A model generated the notes under the pieces. The model ran no database searches, was not told the origin of the DNA, and saw only the letters and a program-made list of their open reading frames with translations. A DNA stretch of 18,541 nt from assembly GCA_017577485.1 (NCBI GenBank), contig PKRI01000037.1:1-18541 (forward strand), written 5' to 3'. The stretch is from Bacillota bacterium (GTDB taxonomy: Bacteria > Bacillota > Sulfobacillia > Thermaerobacterales > RSA17). Positions within the stretch are counted from its first letter, which is position 1. Every line of letters starts with the position of its first letter. A program made the position numbers and the translations under genes. Positions 7,837-15,359 of the stretch are shown piece after piece.

Positions 7837-9207
7837 ATGAAACGGATGGCCGGCATGGATCAGGAAGGCGTGTATCAGGAAGGCCTCGATCAGGACTCCC
7901 CCGTGCGGCGGTGGGCGGAGATGTTCCGGGAGAATGCCCGGTCGGCCGAAGCCCGCCTCCGGCAGGAACTGCAGGCGGCGGGCGGTCCCCTGGTGGAGCC
8001 CGTCGACGGTGACCCGCTCCATATGTGGGTCACCTTCGTCTACTTCGGACCCGCCGCCCGCGTGTCGTTGCATTCGTCGCTGGCCATGGCGGCCGGCGTG
8101 CCCACCCTGCCGCTGGTGCGACTGGCGGGCGACGTGTGGGCTGTGGCCCTCAAGGTGCGGCACGACGTGGCCACCACCTACCAGTTCGTGGTGGACGATC
8201 CCCTGGCCGGCCTGTCGCTGGACGATCTATTCCGGTTGACCGTCCGCGATCCCGCCCGGGCGGCGGCGCTGATGGCCCAGTTGAACGCCTCGGCGGTGGC
8301 CGACCCCTGCAACCCCCACCGCATGCCTCCCCAGAACGCCTGGTCGGCGGGCCGGGATCCCGCCGCCGAGCCCGAAGAGCGCTGGGACTCGGTCCTGACC
8401 ATGCCGGCGGCGCAGCCCCTGGACTGGCCGGGGCCGCCGGCGGCCGAGCGGGGACGTCTGGAGCAACACACCTTTACTTCGACCCGGCTGGGGAACCAGC
8501 GGGTGGCGGCCGTCTATACCCCGCCCGGTTACCGGCCCGACGCGGGGCCTTACCCCCTGCTGGTGTGCCTGGACGCCGAGTTGATGGTGACCTGGGATTT
8601 CGCCGAGCCCATGGACCGCCTCATCGCCGCCGGCCGCATCCCGCCCCTGGTGGCGGTGTACGTGGGCAACATCGACCCCGGCATGCGGATGGTGGAGCTG
8701 GCCGCCAACGCAGGCTTCGTGGCCATGCTGGCCGATGAACTGCTGCCCTGGATCCGGCAGCGCCTGGCCGTCACCACCGACCCGTCGCAGACCCTCATCG
8801 CCGGCGCCAGCCTGGGCGGCCTGACCGCCGTCTACGCGGCGCTGGAACGGCCCGACATCTTCGGCGGCGCCCTGTCCATGTCGGGCAGCTTCTGGATCGG
8901 TGACCCGGCCGGCCCGTCGGGTCCCCTGGCCCCGGGACCGTACGACGAGCCCGAGTGGCCGGTCCGCTGGGCGGCGCAGCTTCCCCGCCGTCCGGTCCGC
9001 ATCTGGCTGGACGCCGGCATCCTGGAAAACACCCCGGTGGGACCCATCCAGGGCACCACGCTGCTGGCCTCCAACCGTCACCTGCGCAACGTGCTGCAGG
9101 CCCGGGGCTACGAAGTGGGCTATTACGAGGCACCGGGCGGTCACGATCCCGCCAGCTGGATCCGCACCTTCCCGCGAGGCCTGGCCTGGCTGCTGGGCCG
9201 TTCCTGA
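7837..9207 (+). CDS. Enterochelin-esterase-like alpha/beta hydrolase (Fes family)
   Basis: Predicted esterase of 456 residues with the two-domain layout of the Fes family. The N-terminal part (about 50-200) resembles the immunoglobulin-like Fes domain: MWVTFVYFGPAARVSLHS, a WAVALKV strand, and DPCNPHRM near 156-163 in place of the usual DPLNPH. The C-terminal alpha/beta-hydrolase domain carries the nucleophile elbow GASLGG (Ser325), LDAGILEN (Asp392, likely acid) and GGHDPASW (His436). No signal peptide, so cytosolic. The reading frame is open further upstream, but I place the start at ATG 7837 because a promoter-like -10 box ends 6 bases before it. The first 20 residues are acidic and Gln-rich and look disordered. 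No siderophore synthesis or uptake genes are in the window, so a role in iron release is possible but unsupported; hydrolysis of another ester is equally likely. Confidence 0.85.
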   Translation: MKRMAGMDQEGVYQEGLDQDSPVRRWAEMFRENARSAEARLRQELQAAGGPLVEPVDGDPLHMWVTFVYFGPAARVSLHSSLAMAAGVPTLPLVRLAGDVWAVALKVRHDVATTYQFVVDDPLAGLSLDDLFRLTVRDPARAAALMAQLNASAVADPCNPHRMPPQNAWSAGRDPAAEPEERWDSVLTMPAAQPLDWPGPPAAERGRLEQHTFTSTRLGNQRVAAVYTPPGYRPDAGPYPLLVCLDAELMVTWDFAEPMDRLIAAGRIPPLVAVYVGNIDPGMRMVELAANAGFVAMLADELLPWIRQRLAVTTDPSQTLIAGASLGGLTAVYAALERPDIFGGALSMSGSFWIGDPAGPSGPLAPGPYDEPEWPVRWAAQLPRRPVRIWLDAGILENTPVGPIQGTTLLASNRHLRNVLQARGYEVGYYEAPGGHDPASWIRTFPRGLAWLLGRS

Positions 9208-9253
9208 AAGTGACATCAATGACCCGGACATCCAGGTCAGCGCCCTGCAGGCG

Positions 9254-9271
9254 CGGCGGGCCTGGCCGCCG
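9254..9271. terminator. GC-rich hairpin between convergent genes
   Basis: CGGCGG (9254-9259) and CCGCCG (9266-9271) form a 6-bp stem with a 6-base loop in the 134-bp space between the convergent esterase-like and UvrA-like genes. Its position suits a shared terminator; there is no T-run. Confidence 0.3.
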
Positions 9272-9341
9272 GGGAACGGGGCGGTGACGGCGGCGGCAGC
9301 GCCTCCAGGGTCAGGGGCCCCATGACCAGCGGTGACGCCCG

Positions 9342-10808
9342 TCAGGTGCCGGTATACGCGGCCAGGTACTGACCCGTGAGGGTGGAGCGCGACGCCGCCA
9401 GTTCCGCCGGCGTCCCCTCGAACACCACGCGGCCGCCCTCGTGGCCGGCGCCGGGGCCCAGGTCCACCACGTGGTCGGCGATGGCGATGATCTCGGGTTT
9501 GTGCTCCACCACCAGCACCGTGTTGCCCTTGTCCCGGAGCCGCAGCAGCACCCGGCACAGCCGCCGCACGTCGTGGGGATGCAGCCCGGCGCTGGGTTCG
9601 TCGAACACGTAGGTGACATCGGTCAGCGGCGAGCCCAGCTGGCGCACCATCTTGACCCGCTGCGCCTCGCCGCCCGACAGGGTGCCGGTGGGCCGGTCCA
9701 GGGTCAGGTAGCCGAGCCCCATCTCCAGGAAGGCGTCCAGGACCTGCTGCAGTTTGGCCCGTAGCGGCGCTGCCGACGGGGCGTCCAGCTCCCGCACCCA
9801 CCGGGCCAGGTCGGTGATCTGCATGGCGCAGACCTCGGCGATGTTGAGGCCTTTGATCCGCGAGGACCGGGCCCGCTGGTTGAGCCGGGTGCCGCCGCAG
9901 TCGGGGCAGGTGACGAAGGTGACCGCCCGGTCCACGAACCGGCGGATGTGGGGCTGCATGGACTCCCGGTCCTTGGCCAGGAAGGACTTGCGGATGCGGG
10001 GGATGAGCCCCTCGTAGGTCATGTTGACCCCGGCGATCTTGACCTTTGTGGCCTCGCGGTAGAGCAGGTCGTGGAGTTCCTGCTCGGTGTAGTCCCGGAT
10101 GGGCTTATCCGGGTCGAAGAACCCCGACTCGGCGTAGTAGCGCACCGACCAGCCCCCCGGCCGGTAGCCGGGCACCTGGATGGCGCCCTGGTTCAGCGAC
10201 TTATCCCAGTCCAGGATCCGGCGAGGGTCGATGCCGGTGACGGTTCCGGTGCCCTCGCAGCGGGGGCACATGCCGCCCACGACCTCAAAGGTTTTGGTGT
10301 CGGTCTGGCCCCGGCCCTCGCCGCGCTCCACGGTGACGGCGCCGGCGCCCCGCGCCGTGGCCACGTTGAAGGAGAAGGCGCTGGGCGGGCCGATGTGGGG
10401 CTCGCCCAGGCGGCTGAAGAGGATGCGCAGCAGCGCGTGGGCGTCGGTGGCCGTGCCGACGGTGGAGCGGACGCCCCCGCCCATGGGCAGCTGGTCGACG
10501 ATGATGGCCGGGGTGAGGCCCTCCAGCACATCCACGTCGGGCCGCGCCGTGGTGGGCAGGAAGCCCTGGATGAAGGCGCTGTAGGTTTCATTCATCAGCC
10601 GCTGCGCCTCGGCGGCGATGGTGTCGAAAACCAGGGAACTCTTGCCCGACCCCGAGACGCCGGTGAACACCGTCAGCCGGCGCTTGGGGATCTCCAGGCT
10701 GATGTTCTTGAGGTTGTTCTCCCGCGCCCCCTGCACCCGGATGACGTCGTGGGCGTCGGCGGGGTGCCGGGGGCGGGAGGGGGAGCCTGTGGCAGCGTCC
10801 ATGGCCAT
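9342..10808 (-). CDS. Half-size UvrA-like ABC ATPase
   Basis: Resembles the first half of the UvrA-like ABC proteins related to excinuclease subunit A and to drug-resistance proteins of the DrrC type. In 488 residues it carries Walker A GVSGSGKSS (50-58), two zinc-finger-like CxxC pairs (CPRC 181-184 and CPDC 301-304), the ABC signature LSGGEAQR (377-384), Walker B with catalytic Glu in VFDEPSAGLH (401-410) and the switch His in VVEHKP. Relatives normally continue into a second ABC module to about 750-800 residues; here the protein stops at LTGQYLAAYTGT, and none of the remaining 134 bp before the next gene reads as a second module. Either a C-terminal truncation or a one-module variant that dimerises. 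I start at ATG 10806-10808; adjoining GTG 10811 and ATG 10802 are possible. The frame is open for 70 codons further upstream, but that stretch is not conserved-looking. DNA binding is inferred. Confidence 0.85.
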   Translation of the reverse strand: MAMDAATGSPSRPRHPADAHDVIRVQGARENNLKNISLEIPKRRLTVFTGVSGSGKSSLVFDTIAAEAQRLMNETYSAFIQGFLPTTARPDVDVLEGLTPAIIVDQLPMGGGVRSTVGTATDAHALLRILFSRLGEPHIGPPSAFSFNVATARGAGAVTVERGEGRGQTDTKTFEVVGGMCPRCEGTGTVTGIDPRRILDWDKSLNQGAIQVPGYRPGGWSVRYYAESGFFDPDKPIRDYTEQELHDLLYREATKVKIAGVNMTYEGLIPRIRKSFLAKDRESMQPHIRRFVDRAVTFVTCPDCGGTRLNQRARSSRIKGLNIAEVCAMQITDLARWVRELDAPSAAPLRAKLQQVLDAFLEMGLGYLTLDRPTGTLSGGEAQRVKMVRQLGSPLTDVTYVFDEPSAGLHPHDVRRLCRVLLRLRDKGNTVLVVEHKPEIIAIADHVVDLGPGAGHEGGRVVFEGTPAELAASRSTLTGQYLAAYTGT

Positions 10809-10917
10809 CACGTCCCTAACAGGTTGGACACCGGGACGGCGTCGCCATTCCACCACACCGGCCCGGCCCCGCGCCGGCCGCAGGGCTTGCTGGTCTTCCG
10901 GACGCCCCCGCGCATCT

Positions 10918-10931
10918 CCTGCCGGGGCAGG
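10918..10931. repeat. Short palindrome in the UvrA-like/GGT divergent region
   Basis: CCTGCC and GGCAGG separated by GG. It lies roughly in the middle of the 232-bp region between the two divergent genes, the right place for an operator, but short GC-rich symmetries are common here. The same region has a 9-bp direct repeat CCTTTGAAC at 11008-11016 and 11038-11046; I see no clear promoter. Confidence 0.25.
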
Positions 10932-11040
10932 CGTCAGCCGGCATGCCAACAAGGCGGCGCGCGGCCCGGCGGCAAGCGCGGCCCGCCGGCAGGCGAACGA
11001 GCCCCGTCCTTTGAACATCAGCCCGTGGGGGGATGGACCT

Positions 11041-12648
11041 TTGAACTTCGATCCGCTGCACCTGCCTTACCCGTCGCGCCGGCAACTGGTCTACGCCCGC
11101 AGGGGCATGGTGGCCACCTCCCAGCCCCTGGCGGCCCAGGCCGGCTTGGAGATCCTGCAGAAGGGCGGCAACGCCGTGGACGCCGCCGTGGCCGCGGCGG
11201 CGGCCCTGACGGTGGTGGAGCCAACCTCCAACGGCATCGGCGGCGACGCCTTCGCCCTGGTCTGGACCGGCGGCCGGCTGCATGGGCTCAACGCCAGCGG
11301 CCCCGCGCCGCGGCGGCTGTCCGTGGAGGCCCTGGAGCGGGCCGGCGTCCGCGAGATCCCCCGCTGGGGCTTCATCCCGGTGACGGTGCCGGGGGCTCCG
11401 GCCGCCTGGGCGGAACTGTCCGCCCGCTTCGGCCGCCTGCCCCTGACCGAAACCCTGGCGCCGGCCGTCCGCTACGCCGAGGAGGGGTACCCCGTCAGCC
11501 CCGTGGTGGGCCGCTACTGGCGCCGCGCCTTCGAAACCTTCCGCCAGCACAACACAGGCCCCGAGTTTGAGGCCTGGTTCAGCACCTTCGCGCCCCAGGG
11601 CCGGGCCCCGGCCGTCGGCGAGGTGTGGCGGTCGCCGGACCATGCCCGCACCCTGCGGCTGATCGCCGAGACCGGCGCCGAAGCCTTCTACCGGGGCGAA
11701 CTGGCCGAGGCCATCGACCGCTTCTCGGACCGATTCGGCGGCTACCTGCGCCTGGACGACCTGGCGGAATTCCGGCCGGAATGGGTGGAGCCCATCCGGA
11801 TCACCTACCGCGGCGTGGACGTGTGGGAGATCCCGCCCAACGGCCACGGCCTGGTGGCGCTGCTGGCCCTGGCCATTCTCGAAGGGTTTGAGTTCGGGGA
11901 GCGGGACACGGTCGAGACCTGGCACCGGCAGATCGAGGCCATGAAACTGGCCTTCGCCGACGGCCGGCGCTACATCGCCGACCCGCGGTACATGTCGGTG
12001 CGGGTGGAGGACCTGTTGTCCAGGGAGTACGTGGCCCAGCGGCGGCGGCTGATCGGTGACCAGGCCGGCACGCCGGAGCCCGGGCGGCCGCCAGCGGGGG
12101 GTACCGTGTACCTCTGCACCGCCGACGGCGAGGGCAACATGGTCTCCTACATCCAGAGCAACTACATGGGCTTCGGCAGCGGCCTGGTGGTGCCGGGCAC
12201 CGGGATCGCCCTCCACAACCGGGGCCACAACTTCACCCTTGAGCCGGGCCACGACAACCGCCTGGCGCCGGGGAAGCGGCCGTACCACACCATCATCCCG
12301 GGCTTCCTGACCCGGGGGGGCGAGCCCATCGGGCCCTTCGGCGTCATGGGCGGCTTCATGCAGCCCCAGGGCCACCTGCAGGTGGTCATGAACCTGGTGG
12401 ACTTCGGGCTGAACCCCCAGGCCGCCCTGGACGCGCCGCGCTGGCGCTGGGAGGAAGGGAAGCGGGTGGCCGTGGAACTCGGTGCCCCGCCGGCGCTGAT
12501 CCAGGGCCTGCTGGCCCGGGGCCACGACGTGGTGGTGGACCCGGAGCCCGGTGGTTTCGGCCGCGGGCAGATCATCTGCCGCTTGGACGGGGGCGTCCTG
12601 GTGGGCGCCACCGAGCCGCGGGCCGACGGCTGCGTGGCGGCGTGGTAG
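11041..12648 (+). CDS. Gamma-glutamyltransferase-family protein
   Basis: Ntn-hydrolase of 535 residues in the gamma-glutamyltranspeptidase family, which cleaves or transfers the gamma-glutamyl group of glutathione-like compounds and matures by self-cleavage before a threonine. Family features: GMVATSQPLAAQAGLEIL near the N-terminus, GGNAVDAAVAAAAAL, EPTSNGIGGDAF at 60-71, PVTVPGAPAAW, and the small-subunit start GGTVYLCTADGEGNMVSYIQ with the probable nucleophile Thr355 (codon at 12103), then NYMGFGSG and HNRGHNF. Unlike periplasmic GGT there is no signal peptide, so it is probably cytosolic, like the soluble GGT-like group. The TTG start at 11041 is supported by GGGGGGA 7 bases upstream and by MNFDPLHLPYPSRR, a typical opening of this group. 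The etf operon converges on its 3' end. Confidence 0.92.
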   Translation: MNFDPLHLPYPSRRQLVYARRGMVATSQPLAAQAGLEILQKGGNAVDAAVAAAAALTVVEPTSNGIGGDAFALVWTGGRLHGLNASGPAPRRLSVEALERAGVREIPRWGFIPVTVPGAPAAWAELSARFGRLPLTETLAPAVRYAEEGYPVSPVVGRYWRRAFETFRQHNTGPEFEAWFSTFAPQGRAPAVGEVWRSPDHARTLRLIAETGAEAFYRGELAEAIDRFSDRFGGYLRLDDLAEFRPEWVEPIRITYRGVDVWEIPPNGHGLVALLALAILEGFEFGERDTVETWHRQIEAMKLAFADGRRYIADPRYMSVRVEDLLSREYVAQRRRLIGDQAGTPEPGRPPAGGTVYLCTADGEGNMVSYIQSNYMGFGSGLVVPGTGIALHNRGHNFTLEPGHDNRLAPGKRPYHTIIPGFLTRGGEPIGPFGVMGGFMQPQGHLQVVMNLVDFGLNPQAALDAPRWRWEEGKRVAVELGAPPALIQGLLARGHDVVVDPEPGGFGRGQIICRLDGGVLVGATEPRADGCVAAW

Positions 12649-12706
12649 GGCGGCGTGTTCGCGCGGGATGATGCTGCGGGTTGGGACCTGCAAGTGAGCG
12701 GGAATT

Positions 12707-12790
12707 CCCCGCCCCGCCCGTGTGCGGCAGGAAGTGTCGTGCGGGGGAACGACCCTCGGTCACGGCCTGCAGGCCGCGGGCGGGGCGGGA
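12707..12790. repeat. Large inverted repeat between convergent genes, probable bidirectional terminator
   Basis: CCCGCCCCGCCCG (12708-12720) is an exact reverse complement of 12777-12789, a 13-bp perfect stem. The 56-base loop contains a second perfect 14-bp palindrome, CGGCCTGCAGGCCG (12763-12776), directly against the right arm, and a weaker GTCGT/ACGAC pairing. It fills most of the 180-bp space between the 3' ends of the GGT-family gene and etfA. On the plus strand the right arm is followed by ATTCTT, a poor T-tract. A two-way terminator fits the position; a multicopy palindromic repeat is an alternative. Confidence 0.55.
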
Positions 12791-12828
12791 TTCTTGCTTG
12801 CGTGAAGCACCGGCGGGCGGCGTACCCG

Positions 12829-13809
12829 TCAGGCCCTGGCCGCCCGCACCTCTTCCAGCAGGTGGGGCAGTACCTCCCTGTAGTCGGCCACGACCCCGAT
12901 GTGGGCCACCCCGAAAATCGGCGCCTGCTCATCCTTGTTGATGGCGACGATGGTCTTCGCGCCGGTGATGCCGGCCAGGTGCTGGCTGGCGCCTGAGATG
13001 CCGATGGCCAGGTAGAGATCGGGCCCGATCACCTTGCCGGTCTGGCCCACCTGGCAGGAGGGGGGTACCCAGCCGGCGTCGACGGCCGCCCGGGAAGCGC
13101 CCACGGCACCCCCCAGCAGCCGCGCCAGTTCCTCCAACTGCTTGAAAGGCTCGGGCCCGCCGAGACCCCGGCCACCGGAAACCACCACCGGCGCATCCTC
13201 CAGGCGGATGCCGGTGGTTTCCTCGCTGATGTGATCCACCACCTGCGTGCGGAACGTGGAAGGATCGATGGCCGCCTCGACGTTGAGCACCTCAGCCCGG
13301 CGGGACGGGTCGGGTGCCCGCGGGTCCAGGCTGCGCTGGCGCATGACGGCGACCTTGCGATCGGTGCGTACCGTGATCCGGGCCATGGCCTTGCCGCCGT
13401 AAACGGGCTTCACGAACCGGAGCCCGTCCGGGGATGCCTCCAGGGCCACGCAGTCGGTGACGATGCCGGCCCGCAGGTGATAGCCCAGCCTGGGTGCCAG
13501 GTCGCGGCCCCGGGTGTCGCCGGGCAGGAGCAGCACGTCGGCGCCGCTGGCTTCCGCCGCCGCCCGCGCAGCCGCCAGGTAGGCGTCGGGGTGGTAGACG
13601 GCCAGGTGTTCACTGTCTACGACCAGGATGCGGTCGGCGCCGTGGGCTGCCAGGTCGCCGATCTTCCCAGCGACGCCGGCGCCCAGCACCGCCAGGTGGA
13701 CCTGCCCGCCGGCGGCGTCGGCCACCGCCCTGGCCCCGCCCAGAAGTTCATAGGTGCTTTGGGGAAGGGGACCGCTCCCCGTCAGCGCGAACGCCAGAAC
13801 CTTGGCCAC
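12829..13809 (-). CDS. etfA: Electron transfer flavoprotein alpha subunit
   Basis: Alpha subunit of the heterodimeric ETF, which takes electrons from flavin dehydrogenases and passes them to ETF:quinone oxidoreductase or another acceptor. In 326 residues the C-terminal FAD domain is complete: SGGRGLGGPEPF at 211-222, SRAAVDAGW at 239-247, the alpha-subunit signature VGQTGKVIGPDLYLAIGISG followed by ASQHLAG (254-280), and AINKDEQAPIFGVAHIGVVAD. The N-terminal domain ends near 195. The GTG start (13807-13809) follows the strong TAGGAGGG, whose TAG is the stop codon of etfB, so translation of the two subunits is probably coupled, as expected for a 1:1 complex. Last gene of the flavoprotein operon; the inverted repeat at 12707-12790 lies just downstream. 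Confidence 0.96.
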   Translation of the reverse strand: MAKVLAFALTGSGPLPQSTYELLGGARAVADAAGGQVHLAVLGAGVAGKIGDLAAHGADRILVVDSEHLAVYHPDAYLAAARAAAEASGADVLLLPGDTRGRDLAPRLGYHLRAGIVTDCVALEASPDGLRFVKPVYGGKAMARITVRTDRKVAVMRQRSLDPRAPDPSRRAEVLNVEAAIDPSTFRTQVVDHISEETTGIRLEDAPVVVSGGRGLGGPEPFKQLEELARLLGGAVGASRAAVDAGWVPPSCQVGQTGKVIGPDLYLAIGISGASQHLAGITGAKTIVAINKDEQAPIFGVAHIGVVADYREVLPHLLEEVRAARA

Positions 13810-13822
13810 TGGTGGTTCCCTC

Positions 13823-14626
13823 CTAAAGCAGCTTCAGTTCCCGCAGTTTCTGGACCAGCTTCCGGGCCTTTTCGGCGCCGTCCTCACCGTCGATGAACTG
13901 GCACGAGGAGGTCCTGTCGGGGACGAACAGCTCGTCGATCTCCGCGGCCCGCGCCGTGGGCTCCAGGTCGGCCGGGTCGAGGCCCAGGTCCTGGGCGCTC
14001 CAGCGGGTGATGGGCTTGCCGCGGGCCAGCATCATGTCCCTGACCTTGGGAAAGCGGATCTGGTTGGAGTCGGCGTTGGTCACCGTGGCCGCCAGGGGCA
14101 GGCGGCCGGCGATGACGTCGACACCGCCCTCGCCCTCCCGCACCAGGCGAACCCCGTCGCCGTCCATCTGGATCTCCCGCACTAGGGTGACGCAGGGGAT
14201 GGCCAGTTCCTCGGCCGCCAGGGACCCCACCAGGCCGTGGTCCCAGTCGCCGGCCTGCCGGCCGAACAGCACCAGGTCGGCGCCGCCCAGCTTCTCGATG
14301 CACCGCGCCAGGACCCGGGCGGTGCCGTAGGAATCCAGGCCGTTGAAGGCCGGGTCCGCGGCCAGCACCACCTGGTCCGCCCCGAGGGCCAGAGCCTTGC
14401 GCAGCGCCTCCACGGCTTCCTCGTCGCCCATGGTCACAGCCGTCAGCCGGGTGCCGGGGTGCTTCTCCTTCAACTGCAGGCCCAGTTCCAGGGCGTTCTC
14501 GTCGAAGGGGCTGATGACCAGCCCGGCGCTGCCGCGGACGGCCTGCCGGGCGGAAGGGTCCACCTGGAACCGGGCCGGAGGGATCTCCGGGTCGAGAATC
14601 TGCTTGATGCAGACCACGATGTGCAT
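13823..14626 (-). CDS. etfB: Electron transfer flavoprotein beta subunit
   Basis: Beta subunit of ETF, binding AMP or a second nucleotide and docking the partner dehydrogenase. It has 267 residues, normal for the family, with the standard opening MHIVVCIKQILDPE, SPFDENALELGLQLKE, GADQVVLAADPAF, FGRQAGDWDHGLVG and VREGEGGVDVIAGRLPLAATVT, which fits the beta-subunit signature region. The ATG at 14624-14626 has GAGGTGGT 5 bases upstream, and this ribosome site directly follows the TGA of the dehydrogenase gene (13-bp gap). The frame is open well beyond this ATG, but that part reads as the dehydrogenase in another frame. Whether this ETF is bifurcating cannot be decided from these motifs alone. 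Confidence 0.95.
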   Translation of the reverse strand: MHIVVCIKQILDPEIPPARFQVDPSARQAVRGSAGLVISPFDENALELGLQLKEKHPGTRLTAVTMGDEEAVEALRKALALGADQVVLAADPAFNGLDSYGTARVLARCIEKLGGADLVLFGRQAGDWDHGLVGSLAAEELAIPCVTLVREIQMDGDGVRLVREGEGGVDVIAGRLPLAATVTNADSNQIRFPKVRDMMLARGKPITRWSAQDLGLDPADLEPTARAAEIDELFVPDRTSSCQFIDGEDGAEKARKLVQKLRELKLL

Positions 14627-14639
14627 GAAGACCACCTCG

Positions 14640-15306
14640 TCAGGCCGCCGGGCCCTGCTGGCGGGCGCGGCGCGCCGCCATCTTGCCGGCGATCTTGCCG
14701 AAGACGGCCCCGGAAGTGAGCCCGGTGCCGCCGGGATAGTTGTGGTAGAAGAGCCCGCCCACCAGTTCCCCGCAGGCAAACAGGCCCCGGATCACGTCGC
14801 CCTCGGTGTCCAGCACCTCGGCGTTGGGGGTGATGCGCAGGCCGCCGAAGGTGAACGTGATGCCGCAGGTCACCGCGTATCCTACGAAGGGCGGGGTATC
14901 GATAGGCAGCGCCCAGTTGCTCTTGGGCGGGGTGATGCCTTTGGTGCACTTGCCGTCCTTGATGGACGGGTTGAACACGCCGTCCTGCACCGCCGCGTTG
15001 AACTCGGCGATGGTCCTGACGAAGCCTTCCTTGTCGATCCCCAGCTTTTCGGCCAGTTCCTCCAGGGTGTCGGCCTCGACCTTGGTGACCTCGGGGATCC
15101 GGTACTCGTCCCGCAGCAGGTGCAGCACCTTCTGATCAAAGATCTGGAAGGCGATGCGCTCGGGCTGCTTGAGAATCTCTGCACCGTACTTGGCGTAGGT
15201 GTAGTTGCGGTAGTCCGCCCCCTCGTCCAAGTGGCGTCCCCCGTGGTGGTGGAAAATCTGACGCCGGTGGTGCGGGTTCGGGGGCATTGACAGCAAAGGC
15301 CACCGG
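14640..15306 (-). pseudogene. FAD-dependent dehydrogenase (fumarate reductase/tricarballylate dehydrogenase type), 5' half lost
   Basis: C-terminal part of a flavoprotein of the fumarate reductase/succinate dehydrogenase superfamily, most like TcuA-type FAD-dependent dehydrogenases. Recognisable text runs from GGRHLDEGADYRNYTYAKYG (near 15247) through PPKSNWALPID, AVTCGITFTFGGLRI, FACGELVGGLFYHNYPGGTGL and the C-terminal helix. That is about 205 residues of an expected 450-500; the N-terminal FAD-binding GxGxxG domain is absent. Upstream of the GGR stretch the reading becomes Pro/His-rich and unlike the family, then meets the end of the IS256-type element. No ribosome site for a restart is apparent, so the product would be non-functional. 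The 13-bp spacing to etfB shows it was the first gene of a dehydrogenase-etfB-etfA operon, with ETF as the likely electron acceptor. The outer boundary is approximate. Confidence 0.85.
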
Positions 15307-15323
15307 CCGGTTCCTTTCGGGTT
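15307..15323 (+). repeat. Left terminal inverted repeat of the IS256-family element
   Basis: CCGGTTCCTTTCGGGTT matches the reverse complement of 16601-16617 at 15 of 17 positions. The outermost base is uncertain by a few bases because no target duplication fixes it. Confidence 0.65.
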
Positions 15324-15359
15324 AGAGAGACAACCCATCCGAGAGGAGTGACCGGACCG

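Noticed and set aside
10809..11018. 70-codon N-terminal extension of the UvrA-like frame
   Set aside because: Arg/Ala-rich with no resemblance to the family; the conserved region begins shortly after ATG 10808.
10618..11040. Upstream extension of the GGT-family frame
   Set aside because: It runs across the oppositely directed UvrA-like gene; the TTG at 11041 has a good ribosome site and the usual family N-terminus.
10816..12693. 625-codon minus-strand frame opposite the GGT-family gene
   Set aside because: No recognisable motifs, composition dominated by Gly, Arg, Pro and His, and the plus strand holds a complete GGT-family protein.
15258..15306. Continuation of the dehydrogenase in a shifted frame (PVAFAVNA text on the minus strand)
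   Set aside because: VNA resembles the family only over a few residues and the spacing to the GGR-DEG motif is wrong; more likely junction sequence.
15293..15323. Left IS256 flank as a remnant IS21 left end
   Set aside because: It shares only TTGACA-like and GGCCGGTT words with the reverse complement of the IS21 right end; spacing and the 21-bp repeats are absent.
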